A stretch of 57,697 bases of DNA from Tychonema litorale BBK16 (GTDB lineage: Bacteria; Cyanobacteriota; Cyanobacteriia; Cyanobacteriales; Microcoleaceae). Positions 16,017 through 24,178 of the stretch are shown in pieces. Within the stretch, counting starts at the first letter, position 1. Every line of letters starts with the position of its first letter. A model generated the notes under the pieces. That model saw only the letters and a list, made by a program, of their open reading frames with translations. It did no database searches and had not been told where the DNA came from. The position numbers were made by a program, and so were the translations under genes. The stretch is taken from NCBI RefSeq assembly GCF_021648855.1, contig NZ_JAKJHX010000013.1, forward strand, positions 1 through 57,697, given 5' to 3'.

Positions 16017-16072
16017 TTAACAGGTTTCAACCGCCGAATAATAGAAATGATAGCTGCCTTATCTAGCATTAT

Positions 16073-17320
16073 TCAAAACACCGTACCATCACTTTTTATC
16101 TGAATTGGCGGCACTCCACCAGCCCTCAATTCCCCTGCAATTTTCCTCCCCGCCGCCCAAGTTCCTCCTTGCAAAATCTTCACTAATGGCAAATCTGCGG
16201 TACTCACATCCAGCTTTTCTCGCATAGCTGTGGCAATTTTATCTAAAAGATTCACCGTCAGCGATCGCCATTCTACTATAACTTCCGAACCTGGTAAATA
16301 ACTGTCTTCAAAAACCACTAAATCTTTGGCCTGCAACAGCCCGATATCCAAACAAAAACCGCCGTTACGGTATTCAGCTAATCCCGTTAACTCATCCAAC
16401 TCTACGACTTCCAAACCAAGTTCTTGCAGCGGTTCCAACAGCGAATAAGTTAACCACTGTGATAGTTTATGAAACGGCACTAATTCAGACTCCAAATCTT
16501 CTCCTTGCAACGCCGGATGCCGCCAAACATCCCCTAAATTAATGCCCCCAATGGCATATCTCCCTGGCCAAATTTCCCCGAATCCTGTCAAAACCGCACT
16601 CAATACTGTCGCAGCCTTGATTGTTTTGAGTCCAGAAGAGTGAGTATCAAGTAAGTATTTTGCCAAATTGCCGGGGCGCGGGTTTTCGCAACCAAACAAT
16701 AATGGATGTTGGTGCATCGCACTTCCCAAACACTGCAATAATTGTAATCTTCCTACTAAACCAACTAACGAATTTTCTGGACTAACTTGAAATCCTAGCG
16801 CTAACGTTTCTAGGGTTAATTGAGAAAGTTGCAGAGAATCAGCTTGGCAAGGAAAATCAGGATTACTGGAAAAAATACCTTGACAAAACATCCGAAAACT
16901 GGCTATTGCTAATCCTTCAGAACGGCGATAAATCTGTCCGGTTTCTGGTTCGCAATACTGCCAATCTGCACCAGCACCAGCATCGAGCAAAACACTGATA
17001 ATTGCTAAATCAAATTTGATTTTAGCTTTTTCAAGGAGTGTAAATTGTGCTAAATCTGCATCTAATTCAGCGAGTCGTGGCTGGTTTCCGATTTCAAAAT
17101 GCCGCCAGCGACTGTGAAAGGGTATGTTGAAATCGGGATAGTTTTCCCGTGTTGTATCAATTACATAATTTGCGGCTTTGTCGAGTTGGGTTAAATCGAT
17201 GCGGAAGTAGCGGAGTTTATTTTCGTAGGCTAAATTAAAAATGCGATCGCACTTTTGACGAATCGCAGCGGGACTCCTCAGATATTCCACAGTCTCAAGC
17301 TCAATACTAGGCTGATTCAT
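16073..17320 (-). CDS. DUF1688 protein, URC4-like (uracil catabolism)
   Basis: 415 residues matching the DUF1688/URC4 (urg3) family end to end: YLRSPAAIRQKCDRIF at the start, then PFHSRWRHFE, LLDAGAGADWQY, RSEGLAIASF and PFHKLSQWLTYSLLEPL, and GGFCLDIGLL near residue 325. In fungi URC4 is essential for growth on uracil, and bacteria carry it beside URC1; its reaction is not firmly known. Here the ATG overlaps the stop of the cyclase gene (ATGA, 17317-17320), so the two are co-translated. URC1 lies upstream in the same operon, which strongly supports the assignment. Confidence 0.87.
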   Translation of the reverse strand: MNQPSIELETVEYLRSPAAIRQKCDRIFNLAYENKLRYFRIDLTQLDKAANYVIDTTRENYPDFNIPFHSRWRHFEIGNQPRLAELDADLAQFTLLEKAKIKFDLAIISVLLDAGAGADWQYCEPETGQIYRRSEGLAIASFRMFCQGIFSSNPDFPCQADSLQLSQLTLETLALGFQVSPENSLVGLVGRLQLLQCLGSAMHQHPLLFGCENPRPGNLAKYLLDTHSSGLKTIKAATVLSAVLTGFGEIWPGRYAIGGINLGDVWRHPALQGEDLESELVPFHKLSQWLTYSLLEPLQELGLEVVELDELTGLAEYRNGGFCLDIGLLQAKDLVVFEDSYLPGSEVIVEWRSLTVNLLDKIATAMREKLDVSTADLPLVKILQGGTWAAGRKIAGELRAGGVPPIQIKSDGTVF

Positions 17321-18399
17321 ATAACTAAGCAGCGGTAAACATCATTTTCCTTAAAAAAGTCAAACTGACTGTAATCTAAAATATTATCTAAGATTGCATT
17401 TTTATCTATTTTAATCAACTGATACTCCCACTTCGAGCTGCTGACTTCGCGTTTAATTTGATCGGAAACTATCACTGAATTTTTTTCGGTAGCCGGAGAT
17501 ACTATTTTACTTAAATCTTCCAATCTATCAGCTATGTTAATATCTTTGCCGTAAGTACAAGACCGAAATATATACAAATTTCCTTTAGTAACTCCCACAG
17601 ACAAACCACAAGGTATTTTATGGTTGTCGATAAAAATCTTCCAATTTTTGCACAAACTTTCCATCGCTGCTAAGGCTGAGTGAGCTTCGGCAAAAGTTAA
17701 CAGGTGCGAATCGCCAACTATACTCCGAATTGTGCCACCGTATTCTTCACAAACTATTTTTTCAAAAGCATCGAAATTGGTGAGTAAATATTCCACATCT
17801 TTGATAGAATTAGATTCTTGATAAGCAATAAATCCTCTCAAATCTGCTTTAACTATTGCTTGATTTTCAATAATTCGCGTTTTATGACTTTGGTCAACTT
17901 TATAAACTTTTTCAGGTTCACTCATCCCCTTCAAGGAAAACTCATTGACGAAGGATGTTTGCACTTCTGCTTTGTTGAGCGCTAGCCAAGCTGCTTGGGA
18001 TAAATATATTTCGTCCTGGGGAGTAACAGATTCTATGCGAGCTGTTAAATTAACTGTATCACCAAAGATATCTTTATCTTGGTGTAAAACATCTCCTAAT
18101 GTAATCGAGACGCGAATAGCCAATCGTTCATCATTAGATTTGCTGGATTGTTGTGCTCTCAATTCCTGCTGCATTTCCAGGGCGGCCATAGCTGCGGCTG
18201 TGACGCTGGGAAAAATTAGCCAAAATGAATCTCCTTCTCCTTTAATCAGACTGCCTTCATTTCTGATACTAATATCTGAAATAAAAGTTTTATGCTCGTT
18301 TAACAAGCTACTTAACTCCGACTGAGATAATTTTTTAACCCTGACGGTATATCCGCAAATATCTGTTTTTACGATCACAGTAGAACGCAAATTAGCCAT
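17317..18399 (-). CDS. Tandem class III nucleotide cyclase (one intact, one degenerate domain)
   Basis: Numbered from ATG 18399 (360 residues), two cyclase homology domains follow each other. Domain 1 (about 5-170) keeps both metal Asp residues (KTDICGYT Asp13, GEGDSF Asp57), the purine-contacting Lys53 and Asp110, and transition-state Asn117 and Arg121 (DIFGDTVNLTAR), as expected of an adenylate cyclase. Domain 2 (about 180-330) keeps Asp186, Asp230, Asn288 and Arg292, but has Arg225 for Lys and Cys281 for the purine Asp. No sensor or membrane region is present. The ATG at 18399 has AAGG before it; a longer start at 18429 is possible. It lies between URC1- and URC4-like genes and overlaps the latter by 4 bases. 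Confidence 0.85.
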   Translation of the reverse strand: MANLRSTVIVKTDICGYTVRVKKLSQSELSSLLNEHKTFISDISIRNEGSLIKGEGDSFWLIFPSVTAAAMAALEMQQELRAQQSSKSNDERLAIRVSITLGDVLHQDKDIFGDTVNLTARIESVTPQDEIYLSQAAWLALNKAEVQTSFVNEFSLKGMSEPEKVYKVDQSHKTRIIENQAIVKADLRGFIAYQESNSIKDVEYLLTNFDAFEKIVCEEYGGTIRSIVGDSHLLTFAEAHSALAAMESLCKNWKIFIDNHKIPCGLSVGVTKGNLYIFRSCTYGKDINIADRLEDLSKIVSPATEKNSVIVSDQIKREVSSSKWEYQLIKIDKNAILDNILDYSQFDFFKENDVYRCLVI

Positions 18400-18474
18400 A
18401 ACCTGCCTTGATTGATAAAAAAACAGCAATGAATGTTATTTCACAAAGACGCGATAAATCGTGCTTTTGTCACT

Positions 18475-19710
18475 TCAATCTCCTAAATCCTGTCCTTGAG
18501 TTTCTTCAAGGATTGTAGCATCTGGCACTCGGTCTGGTGTGTAGTAGCCAGCAGCTTTTTTGGCGATGATTTCGACTTGTGCGTCTGCGGGAATTCGATC
18601 TTCTGGAATTGGAATGCGATCGCACACTTTAATGCCAGAATTGATAATCGCATTGTATTTCAGATCGCTCATTGAAACTAAACGGTCAATGCGAGAAATT
18701 CCCAACCAGTGTAACACATCTGGCATTAGTTCTTGAAACCGCATATCTGGAACTCCCGCAACACATTCAGTGCGAGTAAAATACGCATCGGCGCGATCGC
18801 CTCCAGCTTGCCTTTTTCTAGCATTATACACCAAAAACTTAGTCACTTCGCCCAAAGCCCTCCCTTCCTTACGAAAGTAAAGAATTACCCCAGATCCCCC
18901 TGCTTGTGCGGTTTGGATACAAATTTCAATCCCGTGAACCAAATAAGGACGACAGGTACAAATATCAGAACCGAAAACATCTGAACCGTTGCATTCGTCG
19001 TGTACCCTCACCGCCAACTGCTTTTGTGGGTCAGAAATATGCGCGACATCCCCAATAATATAGACTGTAGTTCCGCCAATTGGTGGCAAGAAAACCTGCA
19101 AGTCTGGCCGCCTCACCAAGTCGGAAAACATTCCGCCTGTTTGCTGAAAAAGCGCAAGGCGGAGAATGCTTTCTTCAACACCAATCCGATTGGCAATTCC
19201 CGGCAAATACCACACTGGATCGATCGCAATTTTTGTTACCGCTAAATTGCCTCCGGCTTTGACGATTTCGCCATCTATTAGCAGTCGTTTTTGGGCAATA
19301 GCATCTTGAATTTCCGGCATATTGATGTGAGCTTTGGTCACAGCAATTGTCGGTCGAATATCGTATCCCTGCTGATAAAATGAGGTGTAAATTTCGCTGA
19401 CCAAAGCGCCAAAGGGATCGAGAGAAACAATTAAGTTGGCATCACCCCAACTGGGGTGCGGCCCGATTTGTTCAGCGGGAGATGTGTTGGTAAAATCTGG
19501 CAGGTGATCTGCTTGGAGTGTGCCGTTCGCTACTGCTAACGCTCGATATACAGAGTAGGAACCAGAATGAGTGCCGATCGCATTGCGGTGAGATGATTTA
19601 CTGAGACTACCAATCACAGGCCCCCGTTTCAGGGGATCGATTTCTCCCCAGTGAATGGGAATATGTTTTGTGCCGGATCTGTCGGGTTGGGATTTTAAGC
19701 TGTGTTCCAT
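18475..19710 (-). CDS. GTP cyclohydrolase II homologue, URC1-like
   Basis: 411 residues. A long N-terminal region (about 1-200) of the URC1 type precedes the GTP cyclohydrolase II-like domain. That domain has the zinc triad Cys-x10-Cys-x-Cys in ECNGSDVFGSDICTC (about residue 240-254) and the catalytic loop YFRKEGRALGEVTKF (about 279), followed by TRTECVAGVPDMRF. Ordinary RibA enzymes are about 200 residues and start at this domain, so riboflavin synthesis is unlikely to be its role. URC1 acts in the URC uracil-degradation route after ribosylation of uracil. It is the first gene of the operon with the cyclase and DUF1688 genes (gap to the cyclase about 75 bases). Confidence 0.83.
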   Translation of the reverse strand: MEHSLKSQPDRSGTKHIPIHWGEIDPLKRGPVIGSLSKSSHRNAIGTHSGSYSVYRALAVANGTLQADHLPDFTNTSPAEQIGPHPSWGDANLIVSLDPFGALVSEIYTSFYQQGYDIRPTIAVTKAHINMPEIQDAIAQKRLLIDGEIVKAGGNLAVTKIAIDPVWYLPGIANRIGVEESILRLALFQQTGGMFSDLVRRPDLQVFLPPIGGTTVYIIGDVAHISDPQKQLAVRVHDECNGSDVFGSDICTCRPYLVHGIEICIQTAQAGGSGVILYFRKEGRALGEVTKFLVYNARKRQAGGDRADAYFTRTECVAGVPDMRFQELMPDVLHWLGISRIDRLVSMSDLKYNAIINSGIKVCDRIPIPEDRIPADAQVEIIAKKAAGYYTPDRVPDATILEETQGQDLGD

Positions 19711-19851
19711 CTAGATTGATTGCCTATGGTATTAGAGAGGGTAGGGAGAGGGGAAGAACAGCTTAAAAATATAGGCTTAGATTTTGACACAGTTTTTTTT
19801 GCCTTGGATTTGATATAAGTATAAAAGTTAATTCCATTGAGGTTGTTTTAA

Positions 19852-20526
19852 GTGAAAGCAGTTATTTTATTATCAGGAGGGCTAGATTCCTCAACAGTTT
19901 TGTATCAAGCTAAGGCGGATGGTTGCGAGTGTTATAGCATTTCCTTTGACTACCAGCAAAGACATCGGCGGGAGTTGGAGTCAGCAAAGGCGATCGCATT
20001 TTCGGCCGGTGTTAAGGCACATCAGATAGTCAACTTTGATTTGACACTGTGGGGCGGTTCGGCTTTGACGGATGATCGGATTGATTTGCCGATCGATCGC
20101 AGTCTCACAGAAATGTCCCAAAACATCCCCACTACCTACGTTCCAGCTAGAAATACCATTTTTCTCAGCTTTGCCCTAGCCTACGCCGAAACTCTAGGAG
20201 CTCAGCGAATTTACATTGGTGTCAACGCTCTAGATTATTCGGGCTATCCCGACTGTCGCCTCGATTACATCCAAGCCATGCAGGAAGTTTTTCGGTTGGG
20301 AACTAAGCAGGGAAGAGAAGGAGAACAGATTAATATTGTAACACCTTTGATTGAACTTAAAAAAACCGAAATTATTCAATTAGGCAATAAGTTGGGAGTA
20401 CCTTGGGAGCAAACTTGGTCTTGCTATGCTGGCGGCGAAACTGCGTGCGGTGTTTGCGATTCTTGTCGGCTGCGGCTGGCGGCTTTTGAGGAATTGGGAT
20501 TGAAAGATCCTGTTCCTTACGCTTAA
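19852..20526 (+). CDS. queC: 7-cyano-7-deazaguanine synthase
   Basis: QueC converts 7-carboxy-7-deazaguanine to preQ0 with ATP and ammonia, for queuosine synthesis. The 224-residue protein has the N-type ATP pyrophosphatase P-loop LLSGGLDSST (residues about 6-15) and the C-terminal zinc cysteines in WSCYAGGETACGVCDSCRLR (about residues 189-208). The start is the GTG at 19852, because the P-loop strand begins at once; GAGG lies about 9 bases before it. It is divergent from the URC operon. Length is normal. Confidence 0.95.
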   Translation: MKAVILLSGGLDSSTVLYQAKADGCECYSISFDYQQRHRRELESAKAIAFSAGVKAHQIVNFDLTLWGGSALTDDRIDLPIDRSLTEMSQNIPTTYVPARNTIFLSFALAYAETLGAQRIYIGVNALDYSGYPDCRLDYIQAMQEVFRLGTKQGREGEQINIVTPLIELKKTEIIQLGNKLGVPWEQTWSCYAGGETACGVCDSCRLRLAAFEELGLKDPVPYA

Positions 20527-20609
20527 ATATGGTCGGCGCGCGGCGGCCGAGAAACCTGGTTTTTATGATTTAGCTTAGCAGCGACTTTGAGCGAGTAGAT
20601 TATATCAAA

Positions 20610-20751
20610 TCAGTTAGTATCTCACATCTTGCACCAGTGTCAGCAACGGTCTAGAAGTCCGTTCCACAAAGAGTGAATTTTCTTGTGGGATGGGCATCCT
20701 GCCCGTCTATAAAAGGCTAATTGAGAATGGTGCAAGATCTCAGTTAGTATC
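20610..20751. mobile_element. MITE-like element with TIRs and flanking direct repeats
   Basis: An 11-bp terminal inverted repeat, ATCTTGCACCA (20626-20636) and TGGTGCAAGAT (20728-20738), encloses about 90 bases. It is flanked by a perfect 12-bp direct repeat TCAGTTAGTATC (20610-20621 and 20740-20751). Inside is a short palindrome, GGGCATCCTGCCC type. No coding capacity. Taken together this looks like a small non-autonomous insertion with a target duplication, though part of the direct repeat could belong to the element. Confidence 0.55.
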
Positions 20752-20768
20752 GTAATTGTTAGTGGCTG

Positions 20769-20838
20769 AAATTAGGACACGACAGTGTCGTGTCCCTACA
20801 GTATTATTTGCGGTAGGGATACTGTACGTGCAGTCTCC
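20769..20838. repeat. Dispersed palindromic repeat (ACGGCAGTGCCGT family), copy 4
   Basis: A diverged copy: ATTAGGACACGACAGTGTCGT at the left, GGTAGGGATACTGTACGTGCAG at the right. It ends 25 bases before the stop codon of the CNNM/CorC gene at 20863, between that gene and the convergent queC. With the element at 20610 it fills most of the 336-base gap. Confidence 0.78.
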
Positions 20839-20862
20839 GACGTATCACAAGCTAAAATATGT

Positions 20863-22311
20863 TTAACTAGAAAATTTCGCCACACCTTTCAACCGGCTAT
20901 TCGATCGCCCTTTTCCCGCAATTTCCCCATCGGGTACTGCAACTTGGCTTAAAGCTCGATCGCCCGAATCCCCTTCCAACAACTGAATTTGAATTTGCTC
21001 TAACCGTGGCCCGCAAACAGAAATGACCGCGAGTTCCACATTTTCGCTGCGCCACACTTCCCCCACTGCTGGCATTCTTTGCAACTGATAGCTCAAAAAA
21101 CCTCCAATGGTTTGATATTCGTCAGTTACTGGCAAATCCAAATTCAATATTTGATTCACATCATCTAAATTTAACTGGGCTTGGACTAAAAAAGTGCGAT
21201 CGTCCAATACTTGCAAAGCTATTTCTTTGCTGTCGCGTGACTCGTAGCTGCGGCCGATAATTTCCGCTATCAAATCCCGCAATGTAACTAACCCGGAAAT
21301 ACCGCCAAATTCATCGACGACGATCGCAATTTCTTCCGATGAACGCTGCATCAAAGGTAGCAATTCCCCTAGCAACATCATTTCTGGTACAAACCTCACC
21401 GGACGTATCCAATTTATAATTGGTGTGTCGGCTGATAACAAGCCTTCAGCTAGGGGTTTAGCGAGTCGTTTGAAGTCAATAATCCCGATGATATCGTCAA
21501 AAGAATCTCCGGTAATCGGATAGCGAGAATGGTTGGAAATCGCAATTTCTGATAGCAAACATTGAAATGTAGCTGTTTTGGAAAGCACGACAATGCTTGG
21601 CCTCGGCACCATTACTTCTTCTACCAGCACTTCGCCAAATTCAAACACGTTGTTGAGCAATTCTCGCTCATCAGCTTGTAAGCCACTGGATTCGCTGGAA
21701 GTAGCGATAATTAATTGTAGTTCTTCGGGGGTAACTGGCCGATGGGTGACGTCGTATTCAATGCCCGCCAGCCACAAGAGGGATCGAGTTGATTGATTGA
21801 GCAATGAAACAAATGGATTGAATAAACGAGCAATCAGTAAACTGGGAGTGCTTAAACCTCTGGCTAATTTTTCCGAATAAAGGAAAGCTACAGATTTCGG
21901 AAGGAGTTCGCCGAGTACGATTTGTAGATAAGCTAGCAGGAAAAAAGTTACTATGGATATGCTGAAGGAATGGGCGATCGGCTCCTGGATGTAAGTTGGG
22001 AAAGGCAAACAGCCGATCGACACTCGGATTAGCACAGCGATCGTGTCTTCCCCAATCCAGCCCAGAGCTAAACTAGAAAGAGTGATCCCCAACTGCATTG
22101 TCGAGAGCAGTCGATCGATACTTTGCAGCAAGGATTGAACAGTTAGAGCCGGAACATCGCCAGCTTCTACTAACTGATTAATTCGCGATCGGCGCACCGT
22201 CACCATGGAAAACTCAGCCGTCACAAAAAAAGCATTGATCGCAATCAGCAGCAGCACTGACAGCAACCGTGACAGCACCTCTGTCCAAGTCATTGGAGGC
22301 AAGTCAGCCAT
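20863..22311 (-). CDS. CNNM/CorC (HlyC) family membrane protein
   Basis: From ATG 22311 the protein has 482 residues. The CNNM transmembrane domain (about 1-195, with INAFFVTAEFSMVTVRRSRI and GITLSSLALGWIGE) is followed by two CBS modules (about 205-340, with VMVPRPSIVVLS and VDEFGGISGLVTLRDL) and a C-terminal CorC/HlyC domain (about 350-435). Family members bind adenine nucleotides and are linked to magnesium or cobalt efflux. A GTG at 22320 could add three residues, but GGAGAG lies about 8 bases before the ATG. The C-terminal 45 residues are polar and may be disordered. Confidence 0.88.
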   Translation of the reverse strand: MADLPPMTWTEVLSRLLSVLLLIAINAFFVTAEFSMVTVRRSRINQLVEAGDVPALTVQSLLQSIDRLLSTMQLGITLSSLALGWIGEDTIAVLIRVSIGCLPFPTYIQEPIAHSFSISIVTFFLLAYLQIVLGELLPKSVAFLYSEKLARGLSTPSLLIARLFNPFVSLLNQSTRSLLWLAGIEYDVTHRPVTPEELQLIIATSSESSGLQADERELLNNVFEFGEVLVEEVMVPRPSIVVLSKTATFQCLLSEIAISNHSRYPITGDSFDDIIGIIDFKRLAKPLAEGLLSADTPIINWIRPVRFVPEMMLLGELLPLMQRSSEEIAIVVDEFGGISGLVTLRDLIAEIIGRSYESRDSKEIALQVLDDRTFLVQAQLNLDDVNQILNLDLPVTDEYQTIGGFLSYQLQRMPAVGEVWRSENVELAVISVCGPRLEQIQIQLLEGDSGDRALSQVAVPDGEIAGKGRSNSRLKGVAKFSS

Positions 22312-22513
22312 CTTCTGCACTCTCCGGGTGAAGACCCCTGGGAGTGAAACAGCTCTGCCTAGAATAACTTTCTTGGCAGAACCTGAGAACCAGTTGGTCG
22401 GTTTGGCCGACCCCGTAGCAAGCTAAAATTGTTGACAATCCCCCTAACACGAATACAACAGGGGCAAGAATCTGCAAATATTTTCTCAATATTAGTTGAA
22501 AGACGCTTTTAAT

Positions 22514-23200
22514 TCACTTTGGCACTGGAATGCCAGCTATTTGCAACTGGAGTTTCTGACCAGGATAATCTGTGAGTGTCAGCGAAAGTTCTTTGGCATC
22601 TTCCAGCAAAGCTGTGGGAATACTAACCGTACCGTAAAATACTTGCCCGTTGGGGGGCAGTTCCGCTGGCAAATCTTCGGCCGTGGCACTCAGGGGCCGG
22701 CCCTGATTGTCAGTGACGTTTAAGAAACTGTAGAGAAATCTTACAGCTTGGGAGCCTTCGTTTTTCATGCTCACGTCTAGAAGCATTGAGTTGCCTCGCT
22801 GATTGGCTGCACTCACTTCCAGGGTGATTCCCCCGTCGCGACTGTTCATGGGAAATTTAGCGCTGGCATTTTGTCCAGTGGCTGGTTTTTTGGCTGTAGC
22901 TGGTTTAGAGCTAGCCTTGTCTTTGGCATTTTGAGTGGCTAGTTTCTCAGGGTCACGACCTTCTATCCGTGCTTTGACTATTTTGAGAATGTCTTTTTCT
23001 TTCAAAATGCTCACTTGGTCTTTGTTAGCGGGAGTTCCCTGCTTGCCGCCAGCATTGCTACTGGGGCGAACGTCTGGTTGAGTCGTTCCTTTCAAAGCTT
23101 CGCGACCTAAAGTAAATCCCCAAACAGAACTCGTCACACCGGCTCCAAACATCAGAGTCAGCAGAATCAAAGTCAGCACTACCGTCGAATTCAGTACCAT
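22514..23200 (-). CDS. Membrane-anchored protein with Ig-like C-terminal domain, unknown
   Basis: 228 residues with an N-terminal hydrophobic segment (about 6-28), a long Lys/Ala/Pro-rich linker (about 35-118) and a compact C-terminal domain (about 120-226) with beta-strand patterns: GGITLEVSAANQRGN, LLDVSMKNEGSQAVRFLY, LTDYPGQKLQLQIAG. The latter resembles Ig-like domains of the DUF4352 type, but I cannot assign a family. It probably lies outside the plasma membrane or in the lumen. It precedes the CNNM/CorC gene on the same strand, about 200 bases away. Confidence 0.6.
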   Translation of the reverse strand: MVLNSTVVLTLILLTLMFGAGVTSSVWGFTLGREALKGTTQPDVRPSSNAGGKQGTPANKDQVSILKEKDILKIVKARIEGRDPEKLATQNAKDKASSKPATAKKPATGQNASAKFPMNSRDGGITLEVSAANQRGNSMLLDVSMKNEGSQAVRFLYSFLNVTDNQGRPLSATAEDLPAELPPNGQVFYGTVSIPTALLEDAKELSLTLTDYPGQKLQLQIAGIPVPK

Positions 23201-23346
23201 TGCCTGTAAGTTTTATGCCCAGTTCTAGAAACTGCTTTGTTTGCCCGATCGACTCTAGCTTTTGTAGGCGAGTGGCGATCGGTTTTTAGCAGATCAAAAA
23301 TTTTGATTTAAGTTATTTAGTTTTAGCACGGACTGGGAAATTATGT

Positions 23347-23352
23347 TATACT
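23347..23352 (+). promoter_or_regulatory. Candidate -10 box for the tRNA
   Basis: TATACT, 32 bases before the 5' end of the tRNA at 23385. A convincing -35 box is not seen at the usual distance; TTTAGC at about 23322 is the best match but the spacer is 19 bases. Confidence 0.4.
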
Positions 23353-23384
23353 TGTTTCAAGTTCGATCGCGTTTAGCGATTTAA

Positions 23385-23457
23385 CGGCAGTTGGCCGAGC
23401 GGTTTAGGCAGCGAACTCATAATTCGCCCCAGGCAGGTTCAACTCCTGCACTGCCGA
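23385..23457 (+). tRNA. tRNA with CAT anticodon (Met elongator or Ile2)
   Basis: A 73-base cloverleaf: acceptor CGGCAGT pairs with ACTGCCG over 7 bp, D-arm GCC/GGC, anticodon stem GCGAA/TTCGC with loop CTCATAA (anticodon CAT at 23418-23420), 5-base variable loop, T-arm GCAGG/CCTGC with loop TTCAACT. Discriminator base A; no CCA is encoded. The C1-G72 pair argues against initiator tRNA. Whether it reads Met or, after lysidine modification, Ile ATA cannot be decided from the primary sequence. Confidence 0.93.
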
Positions 23458-23493
23458 TTTTGAGAAAAAATATTTCATAAAAATACTCGGTGA

Positions 23494-23610
23494 GAAATTA
23501 GGACACGGCAGTAAGAAATTAGGACACGTCAGTAAGAAATTAGGACACGGCAGTGCCGTTTCCCTACAATGTTGTTTTGGGGTAGGGACACGGCAGTGCC
23601 GTTTCCCTAC
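23494..23610. repeat. Dispersed palindromic repeat family, copy 5 (with tandem 5' arm)
   Basis: The left arm is repeated three times in tandem (GAAATTAGGACACGGCAGTA, GACACGTCAGTA, then GGACACGGCAGTGCCGTTTC), followed by the loop and the right arm GTAGGGACACGGCAGTGCCG. The right arm runs into pyrR: its last bases contain the complement of the pyrR stop codon (23607-23609). Confidence 0.88.
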
Positions 23611-24137
23611 TTAATCAACTCCACTCCGTCGCGCCCGTCAACATCGAAAACATAAACCTTAACTTGCTCTTCCTTCGCCGTCGGCAACTTTTTTCCTGTG
23701 AAATCTGGCTGAATCGGTACTTCTCGGTGTCCGCGATCGACTAAAACTGCCAACCAAATTTTCTCCGGTCGCCCATAATCATTTACTGCATTCAACGCCG
23801 CTCGAATCGTTCTACCTTTATATATAACGTCATCTATCAACACAACCGTTTTCCCTGTCAAATCGAAGGGAATTTCTGTTTTAGCAGGTGTCCGCAGCGC
23901 AACTCGATCCAAATCATCTCGATAAAATGTAATATCTAAAGCACCCACCGATACTTTGACTTGTTCGAGGACTTCAATTTGAGCGGCGAGAATTTTAGCT
24001 AAAGGCACTCCTCTAGTATGAATACCTAACAAAACCAACTCTCCTGGATCACCAGATCTTTCCACAATCTGGGAAGCGATTCGGGTGAGAGTTCGGCGCA
24101 CTTCATCCGGGGATAAAATTTCAATAATTTTAGTCAT
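23607..24137 (-). CDS. pyrR: PyrR: pyrimidine regulatory protein / uracil phosphoribosyltransferase
   Basis: The 176-residue protein has the phosphoribosyltransferase fold. Its PRPP loop is [17 protein letters not shown] (about residues 95-111), with [10 protein letters not shown] upstream (about 38) and the C-terminal [16 protein letters not shown] typical of PyrR. PyrR proteins convert uracil plus PRPP to UMP, and in many bacteria also bind pyr-operon mRNA. No pyr biosynthetic gene or attenuator is visible beside it, so the enzyme role may dominate here. It is last in the minus-strand series Rrf2, GFA, cbiB, pyrR; the gap from cbiB is 41 bases. The stop codon lies inside a dispersed repeat. 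Confidence 0.9.
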   Translation of the reverse strand: MTKIIEILSPDEVRRTLTRIASQIVERSGDPGELVLLGIHTRGVPLAKILAAQIEVLEQVKVSVGALDITFYRDDLDRVALRTPAKTEIPFDLTGKTVVLIDDVIYKGRTIRAALNAVNDYGRPEKIWLAVLVDRGHREVPIQPDFTGKKLPTAKEEQVKVYVFDVDGRDGVELIK

Positions 24138-24178
24138 TGGTTGCTCTTGCTAAGTCTTGGCTGTGGGCGGATGGACAG

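Noticed and set aside
18475..19710. First considered as ribA (riboflavin synthesis).
   Set aside because: The protein has a 200-residue N-terminal extension and lies with DUF1688, both typical of URC1, and no other rib gene is near.
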